This document shows positions 23,597 through 32,997 of a stretch of 64,000 nt of DNA, piece after piece. The stretch is taken from NCBI GenBank assembly GCA_020849655.1, contig JADLFU010000069.1:20981-84980 (forward strand), written 5' to 3'. A program made the position numbers and the translations under genes. Below the pieces are notes generated by a model. That model did no database searches. It was not told the origin of the DNA and saw only the letters and a list, made by a program, of their open reading frames with translations. Source of the stretch: Polyangiaceae bacterium (GTDB lineage Bacteria > Myxococcota_A > Polyangia > Polyangiales > Polyangiaceae). The number at the start of each line of letters is the position of its first letter. Position 1 is the first letter of the stretch.

Positions 23597-25674
23597 GACG
23601 TCTGGCGCCGCGGGCCCGTCCGGCGGCGCTCGGCGGGCTCCGCGACAGGAGGGAAGCTGCTCCTCGTGCGGAGCACCTGGCCCGCCTGGACGATCTCGAT
23701 GCCGAGCGCGCGGCACCGCGCGACGACCTTGTCGAGATCGACGCCCGGCGCGAGCAGCAGGCCCGACGGGGGCGAGTCTTCGACGAAGAGATCCGCCGTC
23801 TGGCGCCGCGTGCGCAGCAGCTCACGCGTCGTCGGATCGTCGATCGCGAGGTAGCCCGAGCACGGGACGAAGGGCGCGCGCGCGAGCACGACGCCCGCCT
23901 GCTCGAGCTGCTTCGAGAGCTCGGGCGGGAGATCCGCGAGCTGCGCGAGCCTCGATCGGAGCGCCTCGGCCTCCACGCCGTGCGCGAGCCCGCGCGCGAC
24001 GCTCTGCGGCGTGACGAGCAGCGAGAGGCCTCCGTCGACCCGGCCCACCTCGACGAACGTCGAGAGGGTGAGCACGGCGGCGACGGTCGCGCCCGAGCCG
24101 ATCTCGAGCGTCTCCGGCGACGTGAACGCGCTCTTGCCGAGCTCCTGCGGCTTCGTCGCGCCGCCGAGCAGCGCGCGTCCACGCGGCGTGAGCCGCACCG
24201 ACATCGCCTCCTCGTCGCCGTCGACGTCGCCGAGATCGAGCACGCCGAGCAGCGGCAAGCTCTCGAAGGCGAGGCGTCGCAAGAGCGGCATCATCTCGGG
24301 CGCCGGCACCTGCGCGCGCTCGGCCCACCGGCGCATCAGCCGCGAGATGCCGGGCAGCCGCTCGTCGTCGAGCACGTAGCGCGCGACGGCCGACCAGGGC
24401 ACCCAGCGGTCCTCGCCGAGCTCGCGGAGAGCGGCGAGCAACAGCTCGCGGAGGCGCCCGCTCGGGCTCGCCTCGCGCGCCTCGGGCGGCAGACGGAACA
24501 GCTCGGCGCTCTCCCTCGCCTCGTCCCACGCGCCCCCGCGCCGCCACACCTCGAACAGCTCGCGCGTGAGCGCGAGGCCGCTCAGGCTGCCCGGCGGCGC
24601 CGCGGGAGACGAGGCCGACGCCTCCCACAGGCCGACGGCGCGCGACAGCGCCGCGAGCATCATCACGCGATCGAGCTCGCTGCCGAAGCGCTGCGACAGC
24701 TTGGAGGAGAGCGAGCGCGGCGTGCCGATCGAGGGCCGGAGCTCAGCCGCGCCCTCGCGCACCGACAGCGCCATCGCGATCGCGAGCGGCGCCGGATCGT
24801 CCGCGAAGCGCGCGCGCCGCGGGTGGTAGTCGCCGTCGCGCACCGCCGCCCGCACCGCCGCGCGCCGCGCCTCTCGCTCCCGCGTCGCCGCGCCGCCCAG
24901 CACCTCGGCGACCTCGGACGGGACGAGGTGGCGGTTGGGGTGCACCGGCACGAGGAAGCCCCGGCGCTCGAGCGAGAACCCCGCGCCGCGCCGCGACGGC
25001 GTCGGCCCCATCGCGGTGCGCAGGCGCATCGGCTCGCGCTCGAGATCGAGCAGCTCCTCCGTCACGACCTCGCCGCCGTCGTCGAGCACCGCGTCGAGCA
25101 GCCGCCGCTCGGCCGGCGGCAAGGCATCGAGCTCCTGCTTCAGCGTCGCGTGATCGCTGATCGCCTCGTACGCCGCCTCGAGCGCGAGCGGCAGCGGCGG
25201 GGTCGCGGGGCGGCCGAGGTAGTGCGACGCGATCGCGGAGCAGCTCTCGAACGACGCCTGCGACAGGAGCGCGCGGAAGCACCGCGGGTCCTCGCTCTCC
25301 CACGTCCGCAGCTGCACGATGAACGCCGCCGGCAGCAGGAGCTCCACGCCGCGCCGCTCGGCCATCCGCGCGAAGACGAGGCCGCGCGCGACGAGCGGCC
25401 CGACGGCCGGGGGGAGCGTCGGCACGACGAGCCGGCCGCGCGCCTCCGCGAGCCGATGCAACAGCTCCCGGCTCGCGCTCGGCAGGAGCGATCCGTCCCG
25501 CAGCTCGGGCCGCGCGACGAGCGCCCGCGCGACCTGCCCGGCCGGGTCGAGGCGCTTCTGCGGGTCGAGCTTCATCGAGAGGCGCGTCGTCAAGAGCCCG
25601 AGCTCTCGCTCCGGCAGCGCGCGCAACACCTCGATCAATCGCACCGGTTCGACTCGAGTCCTCTGCGACGACAC
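23593..25674 (-). CDS. Helicase-associated (XPB-like C-terminal) domain protein
   Basis: The 693-residue protein is helical with several winged-helix-like units and no Walker motifs, so it is not a complete helicase. Residues about 515-640 (LEIGSGATVAAVLTLSTFVE, then DGGLSLLVTPQSVARGLAHG and FVPCSGYLAIDDPTTRELL) match the XPB/Ssl2-type helicase C-terminal domain that occurs in long standalone proteins of actinobacteria and myxobacteria. The function of that group is not established; a DNA-repair or DNA-binding role is only suggested by the domain name. The gene is divergent from the HD phosphohydrolase gene across a 133-base AT-richer gap. Confidence 0.6.
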   Translation of the reverse strand: MSSQRTRVEPVRLIEVLRALPERELGLLTTRLSMKLDPQKRLDPAGQVARALVARPELRDGSLLPSASRELLHRLAEARGRLVVPTLPPAVGPLVARGLVFARMAERRGVELLLPAAFIVQLRTWESEDPRCFRALLSQASFESCSAIASHYLGRPATPPLPLALEAAYEAISDHATLKQELDALPPAERRLLDAVLDDGGEVVTEELLDLEREPMRLRTAMGPTPSRRGAGFSLERRGFLVPVHPNRHLVPSEVAEVLGGAATREREARRAAVRAAVRDGDYHPRRARFADDPAPLAIAMALSVREGAAELRPSIGTPRSLSSKLSQRFGSELDRVMMLAALSRAVGLWEASASSPAAPPGSLSGLALTRELFEVWRRGGAWDEARESAELFRLPPEAREASPSGRLRELLLAALRELGEDRWVPWSAVARYVLDDERLPGISRLMRRWAERAQVPAPEMMPLLRRLAFESLPLLGVLDLGDVDGDEEAMSVRLTPRGRALLGGATKPQELGKSAFTSPETLEIGSGATVAAVLTLSTFVEVGRVDGGLSLLVTPQSVARGLAHGVEAEALRSRLAQLADLPPELSKQLEQAGVVLARAPFVPCSGYLAIDDPTTRELLRTRRQTADLFVEDSPPSGLLLAPGVDLDKVVARCRALGIEIVQAGQVLRTRSSFPPVAEPAERRRTGPRRQTS

Positions 25675-25807
25675 ATTTGGGCCTCTAACCTAGGTCACGC
25701 GCCCGCGCCCATGAATTTTCGAGGCGCCAATGTGGTGAAAACACTTCGATCGTCGCCAACCGCCCGCGTGTTCGTGGAATTTTCTCGAAGCCCGTGGGTC
25801 GGCTGGT
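25675..25807. promoter_or_regulatory. Divergent, AT-richer promoter region with a GAATTTTC direct repeat
   Basis: This 133-base gap lies between two divergent genes and is markedly AT-richer than its surroundings. GAATTTTC occurs at 25713-25720 and again at 25777-25784, 64 bases apart in the same orientation, each followed by a CGA element. It must hold both promoters, but no consensus sigma-70 boxes or inverted operator were recognised. Confidence 0.4.
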
Positions 25808-27103
25808 ATGGCACCTCGCGTGATCCTCCGTGATCCCGTGCACGGCCTCCTGGCCTTCGAGTCGGAGGAGTCACGGTGCGTGCCGCGCCTCCTGCAGACG
25901 GAGCCCCTGCAGCGGCTGCGGCGCATCAAGCAGCTCGGCGTCACGTCGCTGGCGTTCCCTGGGGCGGAGCACACGCGCTTCTCGCACGCGCTCGGCGCCG
26001 CGCACGTGATGCAGCGCCTGCTCGGGCGGCTGCGGGCGCTCCACGAGGCCTTGCCCTACTGGCAGCGCGTGACCAGCGAGCGCGCCGAGGACGCGATCTC
26101 CGCCGCGCTCCTGCACGACGTCGGGCACGGGCCGCTGTCGCACCTGTTCGAGTCCGCGCTGCCGGGCCTGCCGCACCACGAGCGCTGGTCGACCGAGATC
26201 CTGCTCGATCCGTCGGGGCAGGTGTTCCAGGCGCTCTCGCGCGCGGACGCGGGGCGCCCGATGCGCGTCGCGGAGCTCGTCAACGGCCGCGGCGAGCTGC
26301 CGTACCTCGCGCGCGCGGTGAGCGGCGTGCTCGACGTCGATCGGTGCGACTATCTCCTGCGCGACGCGCACGCGACCGGCGTGCGCTACGGCATGTACGA
26401 TCTCGACTGGCTGCTGCAGAGCCTGCGGTTCGGCGAGGGCGACGCCTCGACCGCGCCGCCCCTCGCGGTCGACGGGTCGAAGGGCCTCGTGGCGATCGAG
26501 GAGTTCCTGCTCGCCCGGTTCTTCATGTTCCAGCAGGTGTACTTCCACAAGTCGACGCGCGCGGCCGAGCGCATGATCAGGAGCGCGCTCGCGCTCGGGG
26601 TGTCGTGCCTCGCCGACGGCGTCGCGCTCCCCGACGCGCCGCGCGCGCTCGTCGTGGCCGCGCGGGGCGAGCGGCCGTCGCTCGGCGAGTACCTCGATCT
26701 CGACGACGCCGTCGTGTGGCAGGCGCTGCACGCGTGGGAGCGCGCGCCGCACCCCGTCCTCGCCGATCTCTGCAGGCGCGTGCGCGCCCGCTCGCTGTGG
26801 AAGACCGTCGAGCTGCTCGACGAGGACGCCGCGCACCCGGAGCGCGCGCTGTCGATCGCCCGTGACGTCGCGAGGCACGCCGGGCTCGATCCCGAGGTGT
26901 ACGTGCAGCTCGACGTCGCGGAGGACACGCCGTTCGAGGAGGACGACGCCGCGCCGGTGGTCGTCTCGGCCCACGGCCCGCCGCGCCGCCTCTCCGAGGC
27001 GTCGTTCCTGCTCGGTCGGCTCGCGGGAGAGACCCTGTCGAAGACGCGCCTCGTGCTCGCGCCGGAGCTGCGCGACCCGGTGCGGAGGGCGCTCGCGGCG
27101 TGA
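25808..27103 (+). CDS. HD-superfamily phosphohydrolase (dGTPase/SAMHD1-like)
   Basis: The 431-residue protein starts with RDPVHGLLAF, the family opening. Metal-binding residues of the HD domain are in place: His60 in HTRFSHALG, His103-Asp104 in LLHDVGHGPLSHLFE, and the distal Asp in LDVDRCDYLLRDA. Related proteins cleave dNTPs or other nucleotides, but many have no known substrate. The C-terminal half is helical. GTGA at the end overlaps the start of a small exported-protein gene. Confidence 0.82.
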   Translation: MAPRVILRDPVHGLLAFESEESRCVPRLLQTEPLQRLRRIKQLGVTSLAFPGAEHTRFSHALGAAHVMQRLLGRLRALHEALPYWQRVTSERAEDAISAALLHDVGHGPLSHLFESALPGLPHHERWSTEILLDPSGQVFQALSRADAGRPMRVAELVNGRGELPYLARAVSGVLDVDRCDYLLRDAHATGVRYGMYDLDWLLQSLRFGEGDASTAPPLAVDGSKGLVAIEEFLLARFFMFQQVYFHKSTRAAERMIRSALALGVSCLADGVALPDAPRALVVAARGERPSLGEYLDLDDAVVWQALHAWERAPHPVLADLCRRVRARSLWKTVELLDEDAAHPERALSIARDVARHAGLDPEVYVQLDVAEDTPFEEDDAAPVVVSAHGPPRRLSEASFLLGRLAGETLSKTRLVLAPELRDPVRRALAA

Positions 27104-27648
27104 GGCGCGCGGCCGCGCTCGTCGTCGCTGCGCTCGCGCTCTCGGCGCCGGCCCGCGCGGACGATCGCGTCGCGTCGGATCTCGCGCTCGCCCCCGAGCT
27201 GGTCGGCGCGGCGTCGGGCGGGGGTGCCCGCGCCGGGGTCGGCGCGCGGGGGCACTACCTCGCCACGGTGGGCGCGTACGCGCGCGCGTTCCCGTCGTCC
27301 CCCGCGCGCGCCGCCGTCGGGGTCGACGCGCGCCCGCTGTTCCTGCCGCGGTGGCTGAAGAACCAGGAGGGGGAGCGATCCTTCCTCGAGCTCGTGATCG
27401 ACTCCCTGCACCTGTCGATGGGCGCGGTGCTGGAGGCGCGCGCGCGCCCGTCGTTCGAGATCGGCGGCGGTCTCGAGGTGCCGGTGCAGGCGACGTTCAC
27501 CGGGGCGTACGTCGGCGTCGAGGCGATGTGGTGGGCGCGGCAGCCCGCGCTCGCCGGCGCGGGCGAGGGCGCGTGGGTCGGCGTCGTGTCGCTGGGCTAC
27601 CGGTTCGGCGTCGTGTCGCACGCGGTCGACGCACGCGACAGGAGGTGA
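27100..27648 (+). CDS. Small exported protein of unknown function
   Basis: GTG at 27100 overlaps the HD gene stop. A signal peptide is clear (AAALVVAALALSAPARA). The remaining 160 residues alternate short hydrophobic strands with Gly and aromatic residues (SFEIGGGLEVPVQATFTGAY, YVGVEAMWWARQP, VVSLGYRFGVVSHA), suggesting a small beta-barrel or beta-sandwich in the outer membrane or periplasm. No family was recognised. It ends three bases before a convergent SDR gene. Confidence 0.6.
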   Translation: MRRAAALVVAALALSAPARADDRVASDLALAPELVGAASGGGARAGVGARGHYLATVGAYARAFPSSPARAAVGVDARPLFLPRWLKNQEGERSFLELVIDSLHLSMGAVLEARARPSFEIGGGLEVPVQATFTGAYVGVEAMWWARQPALAGAGEGAWVGVVSLGYRFGVVSHAVDARDRR

Positions 27649-27651
27649 TCG

Positions 27652-28506
27652 TCACGCGTGCGACAGCGCCTCGCACGCCTCCCACAGGCGGCCCTCCAGC
27701 CGCTCGTCGCGCAGCTCGCACCGGGCGATCTTCCGGCGCTCGTAGAGGTTCCCGCGGGACATCTCGCAGTCGGGGCTCGTCGCGACCCAGAGCGCGGTGT
27801 CGGCGCCGTCCCGCGAGGACCGGCCGAACAGGCGGAAGAACGGGCCCGACACGCGCCGCAAGAGGCCCGTCTCGGGGTCCACGCGGGCGCACTCGGCCTC
27901 GCGCATCCCCTGGTGGACGACGTTCGCGTAGACGCGCTCTCCCTCGAGGCGCCGGTCGAGCTCCCACGTCAGCAGGCGCAGCGCGCCCGCGCTCCTCGCC
28001 TGCGCGTCCCTCGCCGTGTACGCCCGCGCCTCCTCTGCGAGGTCGTCGGGGTCGGGCCGGCGCGCGAGCCGCGAGGCGACCGTGACCACGCGCGCGTGCG
28101 GGGTCTGCCGGAGCATCGGCGTGAGCGCGCGGGTGAGCGTGAACATGCCGAGCGCGGTCGTCGCGAACGTGCGCTCGACGCCCGCGTCCGTCAGCTCGCG
28201 CCGCGCGCGCCACGCGGTCGCGCCGTGGACGAGCACGTCGAGGCGCCCGTGGCGAGCCCCCACGCGCGCCGCGAGCTCCTGGATGTCAGCCCCGCGGGCG
28301 AGATCGACGAGCTCGAGCTCCACGCGATCGTTGCACGTGTCGGCCTGGAGCTCCTCGACGACGGCAGCGCCTCGCTCGCGGGTGCGGCTCACGAGGACCA
28401 CGCGGGCGCGGCGCATCGCGAGGCCCCGCGCGACCTCGAGGCCCACGCCCACGGTCGCCCCGGTGACGAGCGCGACCTTGCCGGCGAGGTCGACGCGCTC
28501 GGCCAT
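27652..28506 (-). CDS. Short-chain dehydrogenase, retinol-dehydrogenase/DHRS12-like
   Basis: The 284-residue SDR has TGATVGVG at about 15-22, a basic Arg-rich cofactor-selecting turn (SRTRERG) suggesting NADP, HGAT in place of NNAG, and VASRLA. The usual Tyr-x-x-x-Lys motif is not obvious: the expected place reads AYTARDAQARSAG, so the active site is altered or shifted. The C-terminal part is extended (ALWVATSPDCEMSRGNLYER). Two bases separate it from the upstream TerB-like gene. Substrate is unknown and activity is uncertain. Confidence 0.68.
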   Translation of the reverse strand: MAERVDLAGKVALVTGATVGVGLEVARGLAMRRARVVLVSRTRERGAAVVEELQADTCNDRVELELVDLARGADIQELAARVGARHGRLDVLVHGATAWRARRELTDAGVERTFATTALGMFTLTRALTPMLRQTPHARVVTVASRLARRPDPDDLAEEARAYTARDAQARSAGALRLLTWELDRRLEGERVYANVVHQGMREAECARVDPETGLLRRVSGPFFRLFGRSSRDGADTALWVATSPDCEMSRGNLYERRKIARCELRDERLEGRLWEACEALSHA

Positions 28507-28508
28507 GG

Positions 28509-29576
28509 TCAGGCCCCGGCGAGGCGCGCGAGCGCGCGCTCGACGTGGCGATCGACCAGCTCCCGCACGCGCGCGCCGTCGTCCTCCGCGCCGAGGGACT
28601 TCGCGGCGTGGTCGTGCCTCGCGGCGAGCACCGCGCGCCGCGTGAACGGCGGGTCGCCGCGGAGCGCCGCGGCCCACGCGATCGCGAGCGCCGCGCCTCG
28701 CGCGTGCTTGTCGGCCGCCTTCTCGGACACCTCTGGCGTCGCACCCGTCGCGAGCGGCGCGAGCACCGCGGCGCGGTACGGGGAGGGCACGCCGAGCCAC
28801 GCGACGAGCTCGCACACCTCGGCGACCCTCGGCAGATCGTCGCGCGCGACGAGCGTCGTCGCCTGGACGGCCGCCTTCGCGAGCGCGTGGCGCGCGTCGC
28901 CGAGCTTCTTCACGTCGGCGCCGATCGCGCCGGTCTCTTCCATCGCGATGCCCATGCGGTTGGCGAGCAGCGCGACGGCGCCCTCGTCGGGGACGTCGAG
29001 GCCGTCCTGGATCGCGGCCAGCCACGCGCCGCGCACGATCGCGCGCGCCGACTTCGCGTCGATCTCGGCGGGCACGGGCGCGGTGTCCGCGGGCAGGGCC
29101 GGCACGCCCGCGATCAGCGCCTCGTCCTCGGCCGAGAGCCCGAAGCACGCGGCCGCCGCGCGGAGCGTCGAGCGCTCGTCGACCGTGAGCGCGCCGTTCG
29201 CCGCCATCGACGACGCCGCGACCGACATCGCGCCCGAGGCGATCGCGCGGACGCGCGCGAGATCCTTGTCGCTCGGCTTCGACGTGAAGAGGGACTTCAG
29301 CCCGCGCGCCCCGCCCGCCAGCCCGACGGCGTCGGCGAGCTCGTGCATCGGCAGGAAGCGCGGCGCGTGGGTCGGCGCGAGCGCCCGAGAGAGCGCCACC
29401 GCGATCGCCTCCTGCCCCACGAGCGCCGGCGCGCCCGCGACCGCGGCCCTGTGCGCCTCCTCTCGTCGGCTGGCCAGCTCGCCCCAGACCTCCGGGTCGG
29501 CCTTCTCCGAGGCGAGCGTCGCGAACGCGACCTCCGTGGCGAGCAGATCGAGCGCGTGCGCGAGCGGTTGCGTCAT
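28509..29576 (-). CDS. Helical protein with TerB-like segment, unknown function
   Basis: The 355-residue product is almost entirely alpha-helical and Ala-rich. Two segments resemble TerB-type units, SMAANGALTVDERSTLRAAA followed by CFGLSAEDEALI, where the acidic positions would sit between helices. A tail of mixed helices ends in VRELVDRHVERALARLAGA. No catalytic motif or membrane segment was found. It precedes the SDR gene by two bases and probably shares its transcript. The TerB comparison is tentative. Confidence 0.5.
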   Translation of the reverse strand: MTQPLAHALDLLATEVAFATLASEKADPEVWGELASRREEAHRAAVAGAPALVGQEAIAVALSRALAPTHAPRFLPMHELADAVGLAGGARGLKSLFTSKPSDKDLARVRAIASGAMSVAASSMAANGALTVDERSTLRAAAACFGLSAEDEALIAGVPALPADTAPVPAEIDAKSARAIVRGAWLAAIQDGLDVPDEGAVALLANRMGIAMEETGAIGADVKKLGDARHALAKAAVQATTLVARDDLPRVAEVCELVAWLGVPSPYRAAVLAPLATGATPEVSEKAADKHARGAALAIAWAAALRGDPPFTRRAVLAARHDHAAKSLGAEDDGARVRELVDRHVERALARLAGA

Positions 29577-29635
29577 CGCGCGAGCTTACGCGATCGGGGC
29601 GCGCGCGCTCAGCATGGATTCCGGGAGCCCGAGGC

Positions 29636-31873
29636 TCAGAGAAACAGCGGCGCGACGACCAGCGTGACCGTCGCGAGCAGCTTGACGAGCACGTGCAGCG
29701 AGGGCCCCGCGGTGTCCTTGAACGGATCGCCCACGGTGTCCCCGACGACGGCGGCCTGGTGCACCGGGTTCTTCACGCGGCGCCCGTCGGGCAGGAGGAG
29801 CAGCTTGCCGCCGTGCGCCCCGCTCTCGATGTACTTCTTCGCGTTGTCCCACGCGCCGCCCGCGTTGTTGAGGAACAGCGCCATCAGCACCCCCGTCACG
29901 GTGCCGACCATCAGGAACGACATCGTCGCCTCCGCGGCGAGCAGCGGATCGTTCGCGGGGCGCAGGTACTTGAAGAAGAGCCCGACCGCGACGGGCGCCG
30001 CGACCGCGAGCAGGCCGGGGAGCACCATCTGCTTCTGCGCGTCGGCCGTCACGATGTCGACGCACCTGCCGTAGTCGGGCTGGTACCCGTCGGGGAACAC
30101 GATGCGCCCGCCCTCGCGCGGCAGATCGGCGAACTGCCGGCGCACCTCCGCGATCACGGCCTGCGCGCTCTTGCCCACCGCGCGGATGCACATCGACGAG
30201 AACCAGAACACCAGCATCGCCCCCAGCATCGCGCCGACGAACACCGCGGGCTTGTTGAGGTTGATGGATGACAGGATGCGCCCGGTCGGCCGCGCGTAGT
30301 TGTTCACCTCGTCGATCACCGCCGAGAAGAGGAGGAACGCCGCGAGCGCCGCCGAGCCGACGGCGTAGCCCTTCGTCAGCGCCTTCGTCGTGTTGCCGGC
30401 GGCGTCGAGCTTGTCGGTCCGCTCGCGCACGGACGGCTCGAGGTGCCCCAGCGACATCTCGACGATGCCGCCGGCGTTGTCGGTGATCGGGCCGAACGTG
30501 TCCATCGCGAGCACGTAGCCGGACGTGCCCAGCATCCCCATCACCGCGACCGCCGTGCCGAACAGGCCTCCGTGCGTGAGGCCGCTCATGTCGCCGAGCT
30601 TGTACGCGCCGAGGATGGAGGCCGCGACGACCAGGATGGGCAGCACCGTCGACTCGAGGCCGACCGCGATCCCGCCGATGACGTTGGTCGCCGGGCCGCC
30701 CTCGCTCGCCTCCGCGATGCGCTGCACCGGGCGCCGGTCGGCCTCGGTGTAGTGCAGCGTGATCCACACGAACGCGAGGCTCGCGCCGAGCCCGATCGCG
30801 CCGCACGCGAAGAACATGAACCAGTAGGGCCCGAACATCCAGATCGTCGCGCCCGCGAACGCCGTGAGCGAGAGCGTCACCGTCACGTAGAACCCGCGCT
30901 TCAGCGCGTCGGTCGGCGCCTCGTCGCCGTCGGTCTTCACGCTGAGCACCCCGAAGACGCTCGCGAGCACGCCGAACGCGCTCATCACGAGCGGGAACAT
31001 CAGCACGCCGAGCGCGCTCGTCCCTAGCTTGTTGGGGTTGGCCTGGTAGAGGCTCGCGGCGAGGATCATCGCGCCGATGTTCTCGGCGCTGATGCTCTCG
31101 AACAGATCCGCGCCGCGGCCCGCGCAGTCGCCGACGTTGTCGCCGACGAGGTCCGCGATGACGGCGGGGTTGCGCGGATCGTCCTCGGGGATGCCCGCCT
31201 CGACCTTGCCGACCAGGTCCGCGCCGACGTCGGCCGCCTTCGTGTAGATGCCGCCGCCGACCTGCGCGAACAGCGCGACGAAGCTCGCGCCGAACGCGTA
31301 CCCGGCGATCATCAGCGGGATCTTCGGCAGCACGCGCGCCGCCTCGGCCGCCCTGCTCGGCGAGAAGCCCCCCTTGAGCGCGTACGCCGCGACGAACAGC
31401 CCCGCGAGCCCGAGCATCGAGAGGATGACGACGAACAGCCCCGCGACCGCGCCGCTCCGCAGGGCCGCCCGGAGCGCGTGATCGAGCGAGCGCCGCGCGC
31501 CGCCGGCGACGCGGAGGTTCGCGCGGATGCTGATCCACATCCCCACGTACCCCGCGAGCACCGAGAAGAGCGCGCCCACGGTGAACGCGCCCGCCGTCCA
31601 CCCCGCGAGCTCGAGCTTCGTCGCCGGGTCGAACGCCTGCGGCTTGCGGACGAACCCGACCACGGCGAAGAGCGCCGCCGCGACCGCCGCCGCGAGCAGC
31701 AGGATCGTGCGGTTCTGCCGGCGCAGGAACGCCTCCGAGCCCGACCGGATGGCGTCGGACACGGCCTGCATCTCGCGTGTCCCGCCGTGCGCCCCGAGCG
31801 CGCTGCGCGAGAAGAACGCCGCGAACCCCAGGCCCAACAACGAGATGCCGACGACCAGGCCGAGCTCGATCAT
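29636..31873 (-). CDS. hppA: Membrane proton-translocating pyrophosphatase (K+-independent type)
   Basis: This 745-residue integral membrane protein has about 16 transmembrane helices. The pyrophosphate-binding signature is exact: GGGIYTKAADVGADLVGKVE followed by DDPRNPAVIADLVGDNVGD, and the distal NNAGGAWDNAKK and GDTVGDPFKDTAGP are present. It hydrolyses cytosolic pyrophosphate and pumps protons out. In GNTTKALTKG, Lys497 sits where K+-independent pumps carry Lys and K+-dependent ones Ala, so K+-independence is predicted. The gene is divergent from tatT over 106 bases. Such a pump recovers energy from pyrophosphate released by acyl-CoA synthetases and other adenylating enzymes. Confidence 0.95.
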   Translation of the reverse strand: MIELGLVVGISLLGLGFAAFFSRSALGAHGGTREMQAVSDAIRSGSEAFLRRQNRTILLLAAAVAAALFAVVGFVRKPQAFDPATKLELAGWTAGAFTVGALFSVLAGYVGMWISIRANLRVAGGARRSLDHALRAALRSGAVAGLFVVILSMLGLAGLFVAAYALKGGFSPSRAAEAARVLPKIPLMIAGYAFGASFVALFAQVGGGIYTKAADVGADLVGKVEAGIPEDDPRNPAVIADLVGDNVGDCAGRGADLFESISAENIGAMILAASLYQANPNKLGTSALGVLMFPLVMSAFGVLASVFGVLSVKTDGDEAPTDALKRGFYVTVTLSLTAFAGATIWMFGPYWFMFFACGAIGLGASLAFVWITLHYTEADRRPVQRIAEASEGGPATNVIGGIAVGLESTVLPILVVAASILGAYKLGDMSGLTHGGLFGTAVAVMGMLGTSGYVLAMDTFGPITDNAGGIVEMSLGHLEPSVRERTDKLDAAGNTTKALTKGYAVGSAALAAFLLFSAVIDEVNNYARPTGRILSSINLNKPAVFVGAMLGAMLVFWFSSMCIRAVGKSAQAVIAEVRRQFADLPREGGRIVFPDGYQPDYGRCVDIVTADAQKQMVLPGLLAVAAPVAVGLFFKYLRPANDPLLAAEATMSFLMVGTVTGVLMALFLNNAGGAWDNAKKYIESGAHGGKLLLLPDGRRVKNPVHQAAVVGDTVGDPFKDTAGPSLHVLVKLLATVTLVVAPLFL

Positions 31874-31979
31874 GAGAGGTCGCGGGCCTTACGACACTTC
31901 GCCCGCCAGGCCAAAGGCGATCGTCCGCGCCGTATCGGCGCTTTACCTCGTCGCTGTGCGCAGGTAATCGTGGTGCCCC

Positions 31980-32912
31980 ATGCGACTCGCCAAGCTCGCG
32001 CTCATCGCCGCCCTCGGCCTCGGCTCCACCGGCTGCATCAAGAGCATGCTGCTGAAGGGCCAGATCAAGAGCACCCGCCAGGCCTCGAGCGCCGTCGACA
32101 CCCTGCACGACTACGAGGTCGCCCGCGCCGCGGCGTACGCGGGCCTCGCGCAGTTCGAGGGCATGCACAAGCTCGCCCCGACGAACGTCGACGCGCTCTT
32201 CATGCTCACGAAGGGCTGGACAGGCGCGACCTTCGCGTTCACCGAGGACGAGTGGGAGGTCGCCGAGGACCTCAAGCAGCGCGAGGTCGCCGAGTACCAC
32301 CGCCTGCGCGCCATCGCCGGCTACGAGCGCGCGATCGCCTACGGCATCGAGATGTTCGCCGCGATGGGCAAGGACGGCTGGGCCGACGCGCGCAAGAGCC
32401 CCCAGGCCATGACGAAGTGGCTGAAGGACAGCTTCGACGACAAGGACGACGCGGCGCCGCTCTTCTGGGTCGGCTACGCGTGGCTCGGGAAGACGAACGT
32501 GAACAAGGAGGACCCGGACACCGTCGCCGATCTGTGGGTCGCCATCGCGATCCTCGAGCGCAGCGTCGCGCTCGACCGCACGTACAACTTCGCGTCCGGC
32601 CTGACGGCGCTCGCCGCGTACCACGCGCGCACGCCGATGGCCGAGCTCGACGAGGCGAAGGCGCTCTTCGACGAGGCGATGGCCCAGACCGGCAACCGCT
32701 CGCTCATCCAGAAGGTCAACTACGCCACGCGTTACTTGTGCGCGAAGTCCGACAAGGCCGGCTACATGAAGGCGCTCCAGGAGGTCCTCGACGCCGGCGA
32801 CGTCCTGCCCGAGGCCCGCCTGACGAACGCCATCGGCAAGCGTCGCGCGCGGCGCTATCTCGGCAAGGCGCGGCTCGACGACGCCCGCGAGAACTGCGCC
32901 TTCCCCGATTGA
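31980..32912 (+). CDS. tatT: TRAP-transporter-associated lipoprotein TatT
   Basis: The 310-residue lipoprotein has a signal with lipobox GSTGC (Cys19). The rest is a stack of TPR-like helices (DTLHDYEVARAAAYAGLAQF, LFMLTKGWTGATFAFTEDEW, IAILERSVALDRTYNFASGL), the pattern of TatT. In Treponema, TatT trimers bind a TRAP substrate-binding protein (TatP) and are thought to deliver hydrophobic ligands. A TatP-type gene follows 85 bases downstream in the same direction, which supports the assignment. No permease subunits are present nearby. Confidence 0.83.
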   Translation: MRLAKLALIAALGLGSTGCIKSMLLKGQIKSTRQASSAVDTLHDYEVARAAAYAGLAQFEGMHKLAPTNVDALFMLTKGWTGATFAFTEDEWEVAEDLKQREVAEYHRLRAIAGYERAIAYGIEMFAAMGKDGWADARKSPQAMTKWLKDSFDDKDDAAPLFWVGYAWLGKTNVNKEDPDTVADLWVAIAILERSVALDRTYNFASGLTALAAYHARTPMAELDEAKALFDEAMAQTGNRSLIQKVNYATRYLCAKSDKAGYMKALQEVLDAGDVLPEARLTNAIGKRRARRYLGKARLDDARENCAFPD

Positions 32913-32997
32913 TTGGAGCGTCTCTGCCGCGGTCGTGCGCCGCGGTTGCTTCGAATCCGACGGTCCGCCGTCCAACCCCACCGAGGTACGACAAGAC

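Noticed and set aside
23593..25674. Complete DNA helicase
   Set aside because: No Walker A or B motif is visible; only the C-terminal helicase-like domain is recognised.
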